This document shows positions 36,071 to 39,093 of a stretch of DNA of 39,093 bases, one piece after another. Under the pieces are notes generated by a model. The model did not search any database and was not told where the DNA came from. It saw only the letters and a program-made list of their open reading frames with translations. The translations under genes and the position numbers were made by a program. Origin of the DNA: Arenimonas sp. (GTDB lineage: Bacteria > Pseudomonadota > Gammaproteobacteria > Xanthomonadales > Xanthomonadaceae); the NCBI RefSeq assembly GCF_022842045.1, contig NZ_JALHQI010000025.1, positions 1-39,093 on the forward strand, written 5' to 3'. How positions within the stretch are numbered: position 1 is the first letter of the stretch; each line of letters starts with the position of its first letter.

Positions 36071-38309
36071 TCCCAAGCCCTTTGATCGAATTCTGGTGTG
36101 TTCCAGCGACCGCCCCGCCGTGCAGCCGGTGCGCCAGCGCCCGCGCGGCCTCCACCTCGCGCGCGTGCGCGTCGGCGGACTGGCCCGCCACGACGCTGTC
36201 GCGATGGCGCCGGTGCAGGTTGCAGGGCGCGGGGTCGAACAGTATCCGCCCCTGCTGCAGCACCCGCAGGTAGGTGACCCAGTCGCCCGCGCTCTTCAAT
36301 GCCGCGATTTCCCCGAGGTGTTCGTCCAGCACCGAGGCCAGCGCCTCGCGGCGGAACACCACCGCGCTCACGTTCGGGATCGTGTTGCGCTCGCCCAGCC
36401 CGGCCCGGACCTCTTCGTCGCCGGTCGCCACGTAGCGCGATTTCCAGCGGGTCGGCGACAGGTCGTCGGTCCAGGCCGCGTAGTCCGGCGCCAGCACCTT
36501 GTCCGCCGCATCGATCGGACGCGACTGGCAATACGCCATCACGATGGAGGGATCGCGTTGCATCGGCGTGACCAGGGTCTCCAGGAAGTCCGGCGTGGCG
36601 AGGTCGTCGGCCTCGGCGATCCAGGCGTAGTCACCGCGCGCCATCGCCACGCCCTTGGCCCACTGCCGGAACACCGACCCGCCGTTGGCACCGTCCAGCT
36701 GCAGGCGCGGCACCGGCGTGATGCCGGCGCGCAGCCCAAGCAAACGCTCGGCGCTGCCATCGGTGGAGGCGTCGTCGAGCACGATGATCTCGTACACCGG
36801 CAGGCCCTGGCCCGCGATGGATGCCAATCGCGCGGACAGGTAACCGGCATAGTTGTAGTTCGGCACCACCACCGACACCCGCGGGAGGGCGACGCCCGCC
36901 AGCGCCAGCAGGTCGATGGCGTAGCGGCGGAAGCACGATTCCTGCTCCACCACCGCGATGCCGCGCGCCGCCTGAAGGGCGTGGCGCGCCGGGTCGTCCA
37001 GCAGGGCGGCGATGGCGTCGGCGAAGGCGGCCGTGTCGAAGCCGGGCACCGTCGCCGCACCGATCCGCGCCAGCAGCCCTGCCCCGCCCCCGGTGCCGGC
37101 GAAGGCGACGGCCGGCGTGCCCACCGACAGCGCTTCAAGCAACACCGACGGGAAGGGATCCTCGCGCGAGGTGAGCGCGTAGGCATCCGCGCCCGCGTAG
37201 TAATCGTCGGTTTCGAAATCCATGCCGGCGAAATGCAGGTGCCCGGCCAGGCCGGCACGCGCCATCCGGTCCTGGGCCGAGGCGCGTTGGGCGGGGTCCT
37301 GGTGGCCGACCCAGACGCCGTGCACGCGCGGATCGCGCGCGGCGAGCCGCTCGATCACGTCCGCGAACAGGTCGACGCCCTTGCGCGCATCGGCATAGCC
37401 GACCGCAAGTACGATCCGGCTATCGGCCGGCAGCGACAGCCGCTCGCGCAGGCGGCGTGCCGCCGCGTCGCGACCACGGCCGCCGTAGTGCGGGCTGACC
37501 GTGTACAGCCCCTGCGGCCGCATCACGCAGCGGGCATCCACCATCGCGGGGTCGGCGAACCGGCGCAGGCCCTCGGCCACTTCCGGCGACGGCACCACCA
37601 CTTGCGCCGAGTACGCGACCGCGTCCTGCAGCGCCTGCTCCAGCCCCTGCGCCAGCACCAGCCCGGGCATCTCGTGCGCCAGCGTGACCACGCGCAGCCC
37701 GGCCTGCGCCAGTGCGCGCACGATCCGGGCCGACACCAGGGAGTTGGCCAGCGCCGCGCGGAAGCCCGCGGCCTGCAGCGAGGCGGCCAGCCGCTGCACC
37801 GCGCCGGCATCGCCGGCATCGAGCACGTCCACCGGCGCCAGCTCGGCGAACGCCGTGGCCAGCGGCCCTGGCCCCAGCAGCACGACCCGCACCCTCAGCC
37901 CGAGGCCGTGCACCAGCTCGGCCAGCAGGTTCAGCGCAAGGTACTGCGCGCCGTGCGGATGCGCGTCATGCACCACCAGCACGATCGACAGGCCGTGACG
38001 CTGCCCGTAGCCCGCGGCGGCGGACTCGTCCCGGGCGCCGGCGGGCGCGCCAGGCCGGTGCATCCGTCGCTGAAGCGGCCGGGTGCCGAGGCTGGCGATC
38101 GCCGCCTCGGACCGCGCCAGCGCGGCCTCGGCCTCGCGCCGCGCCTCGTCCTCGCGCCAGCGACGGTGGACGCCGGTGCCCGACAGGACCGGTGCCAGCG
38201 CGCGGAACAGCGCGCGCTTGATCCGCAGCCGCGCCCCCCATCCGAACGGAAGCCATAGATAAAGGCCGCGGAGCAGCTTCTCCACGGCACCGGGCCTGCG
38301 CGCGTTCAC
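36063..38309 (-). CDS. Bifunctional GT4-GT2 glycosyltransferase
   Basis: 748 residues. A basic N-terminal part with amphipathic segment (LLRGLYLWLPFGWGARLRIK) and short charged helix is followed by a GT4-type retaining transferase (about 120-450; LSIVLVVHDAHPHGAQYLAL, VGYADARKGVDLFADVIERL, SREDPFPSVLLEALSVGTPA). Then comes a GT2 inverting transferase (about 477-748) with RVSVVVPNYNYAGYL, the nucleotide-binding IVLDDASTDGS and EADDLATPDF. It probably makes a two-sugar unit. The start is GTG 38309-38307, overlapping the WbsX-like stop (GTGA); a frame extends upstream but only antisense to that gene's proper reading. The end overlaps the next gene by 8 bases. Confidence 0.85.
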   Translation of the reverse strand: MNARRPGAVEKLLRGLYLWLPFGWGARLRIKRALFRALAPVLSGTGVHRRWREDEARREAEAALARSEAAIASLGTRPLQRRMHRPGAPAGARDESAAAGYGQRHGLSIVLVVHDAHPHGAQYLALNLLAELVHGLGLRVRVVLLGPGPLATAFAELAPVDVLDAGDAGAVQRLAASLQAAGFRAALANSLVSARIVRALAQAGLRVVTLAHEMPGLVLAQGLEQALQDAVAYSAQVVVPSPEVAEGLRRFADPAMVDARCVMRPQGLYTVSPHYGGRGRDAAARRLRERLSLPADSRIVLAVGYADARKGVDLFADVIERLAARDPRVHGVWVGHQDPAQRASAQDRMARAGLAGHLHFAGMDFETDDYYAGADAYALTSREDPFPSVLLEALSVGTPAVAFAGTGGGAGLLARIGAATVPGFDTAAFADAIAALLDDPARHALQAARGIAVVEQESCFRRYAIDLLALAGVALPRVSVVVPNYNYAGYLSARLASIAGQGLPVYEIIVLDDASTDGSAERLLGLRAGITPVPRLQLDGANGGSVFRQWAKGVAMARGDYAWIAEADDLATPDFLETLVTPMQRDPSIVMAYCQSRPIDAADKVLAPDYAAWTDDLSPTRWKSRYVATGDEEVRAGLGERNTIPNVSAVVFRREALASVLDEHLGEIAALKSAGDWVTYLRVLQQGRILFDPAPCNLHRRHRDSVVAGQSADAHAREVEAARALAHRLHGGAVAGTHQNSIKGLGNE

Positions 38310-39093
38310 GAGCCGGATCCGTCGCCCGTCGGATCGGCGGCTTCCAGCGCCTGCCGGGTCGCGTGCAGGTAGGCGTGCCCGTGGCGGGAGTCCGGCTCCA
38401 GCTTCGCGCCCTCCGCCCATTCGTTCCAGGCGTTGATCATCACGAGTCGTTCCCCGGCCACCGGATGCTGCTCGGCGTAGGCCACCGACGCGGCCAGCCA
38501 GGCGCGGTAACGCTCGGGCGTCGAGAAGGCGAAGGTGTAGCCCTTGCCGGGGCGCCGCGCCTCGTTGTCCCAGCCGGGGAAAACGCCGCGCACCAGCGGG
38601 AAGCCCCGCTCCGGCCACGCCTTGGCGCTGTCGACGATGGACTGGTAGTGGAAGACGCTGCCGCGGTAACCCGGGTTGATGATGTCGAGCGTGTCGTTGA
38701 TGCGCTCGAAGCCATTGGCCAGCTTGTGCGGCGGGAACTCCATCGCCGCGTCGAAGCCGAACGGCCTCGGGTCTTCGGCGTCGAACTGCACCATGGCCAC
38801 GAAGATTTCGCCGATGCCGGCCTGGCGGCAATGCTCGCGCCAGCGCTCCACCGTCGCCGCGGCATCGGGCAGCAGCGAGGCGCGGTAGACCACCACCAGC
38901 GGCCGGCCGTCGATGCGCAGGTAGCGCGGGTCGCGCAGGTAGCGCTCGAGGTCGCGGATGAAGGCGAGATCGTTCTCCGGCCCGTGCTCCTGCGAGATGA
39001 GCACCTCGTCGTCGCGGCCATCCCAGCGCCGGGTCCAGTTCTCGTTCGCCCAGCACAGGCAGAACGGGAAATCGATCGAGGGCTGCGCCAGGA
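38306..39093 (-). CDS. WbsX-family glycan protein (GH99-like), C-terminal part
   Basis: At least 262 residues, the beginning lying outside the window. The visible sequence starts LAQPSIDFPFCLCWANENWT, the family hallmark (FxxCWANENWTRxWDG), and ends with NAWNEWAEGAKLEPD. Between are DGRPLVVVYRASLLPD and NPGYRGSVFHYQSIV. WbsX proteins carry a glycosyl-hydrolase-99-like barrel (named as a glycosyltransferase in O-antigen clusters, true activity unclear). It is coupled to the next gene by GTGA. An internal ATG at 39004 is not the start because the conserved motif lies before it. Confidence 0.9.
   Translation of the reverse strand, partial: LAQPSIDFPFCLCWANENWTRRWDGRDDEVLISQEHGPENDLAFIRDLERYLRDPRYLRIDGRPLVVVYRASLLPDAAATVERWREHCRQAGIGEIFVAMVQFDAEDPRPFGFDAAMEFPPHKLANGFERINDTLDIINPGYRGSVFHYQSIVDSAKAWPERGFPLVRGVFPGWDNEARRPGKGYTFAFSTPERYRAWLAASVAYAEQHPVAGERLVMINAWNEWAEGAKLEPDSRHGHAYLHATRQALEAADPTGDGSGS

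Noticed and set aside
32843-36085. Very long open frame (1080 codons) on the plus strand opposite the giant glycosyltransferase
   Set aside because: It is rich in Arg, Gln, His and Val with no domain, and mirrors a well-supported gene; a GC-rich antisense shadow.
35652-38258. 868-codon plus-strand frame across two glycosyltransferase genes
   Set aside because: It crosses a gene boundary on the other strand and has only low-complexity composition.

Overview
The window is very GC-rich (about 70 percent by eye) and densely coded, with most neighbouring genes overlapping by 1-4 bases. A fused CysN-CysC, a cysB/cysG-cysK block, a separate etfBA pair, GTAG-type REP repeats and a REP-associated transposase together suggest a gammaproteobacterium of the Xanthomonadaceae/Lysobacteraceae type (Lysobacter or Luteimonas-like). 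This is inferred from gene content and style; no rRNA or other marker gene is present.

Layout. 1-183: start of an amidase leaving the window. 283-2817: ETF-ubiquinone oxidoreductase and an orphan ATP-grasp enzyme. 2836-17008: a nearly complete sulfate assimilation block. It has a TauE/SafE-like membrane protein with cysD and cysNC on the minus strand, cysJIH on the plus strand, then cysB diverging from cysG-cysK. A REP-associated tyrosine transposase (RAYT) and an uncharacterised FAD protein sit inside it. 17219-18914: etfBA, the electron donor to the ETF-QO at the left. 18969-22689, minus strand: an M48 protease coupled to a YjgN membrane protein, then scoAB (3-oxoacid CoA-transferase).

22847-31931 is the most interesting part: a plus-strand run of HAD-UbiA fusion, DprE1-like FAD oxidoreductase, DprE2-like SDR, epimerase-like protein, FAD oxidoreductase, GtrA membrane protein, lipoprotein, GT-C glycosyltransferase and a methyltransferase gene broken by an amber codon. 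The first three plus GtrA and GT-C match the parts list of the mycobacterial decaprenyl-phosphoryl-arabinose system. I read it as a proteobacterial pathway that makes, flips and transfers a polyprenyl-phosphate-linked pentose, probably D-arabinofuranose. 31939-39093, minus strand, is a converging surface-polysaccharide cluster: a nucleotide-sugar epimerase, two giant multidomain glycosyltransferases and a WbsX-family protein cut by the window edge.

Two families of short palindromes run through the intergenic joints. One is GTAG-type (GTAGGAGGGACT...AGTCCC). The other is a GGGGTCAGGTTC...GAACCTGACCCC palindrome found only around the sulfur genes and the RAYT. Several copies overlap gene ends and supply the stop codon or the last few residues. 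No gene-free stretch exceeds 300 bases. I saw no tRNA, rRNA, CRISPR array or replication origin.
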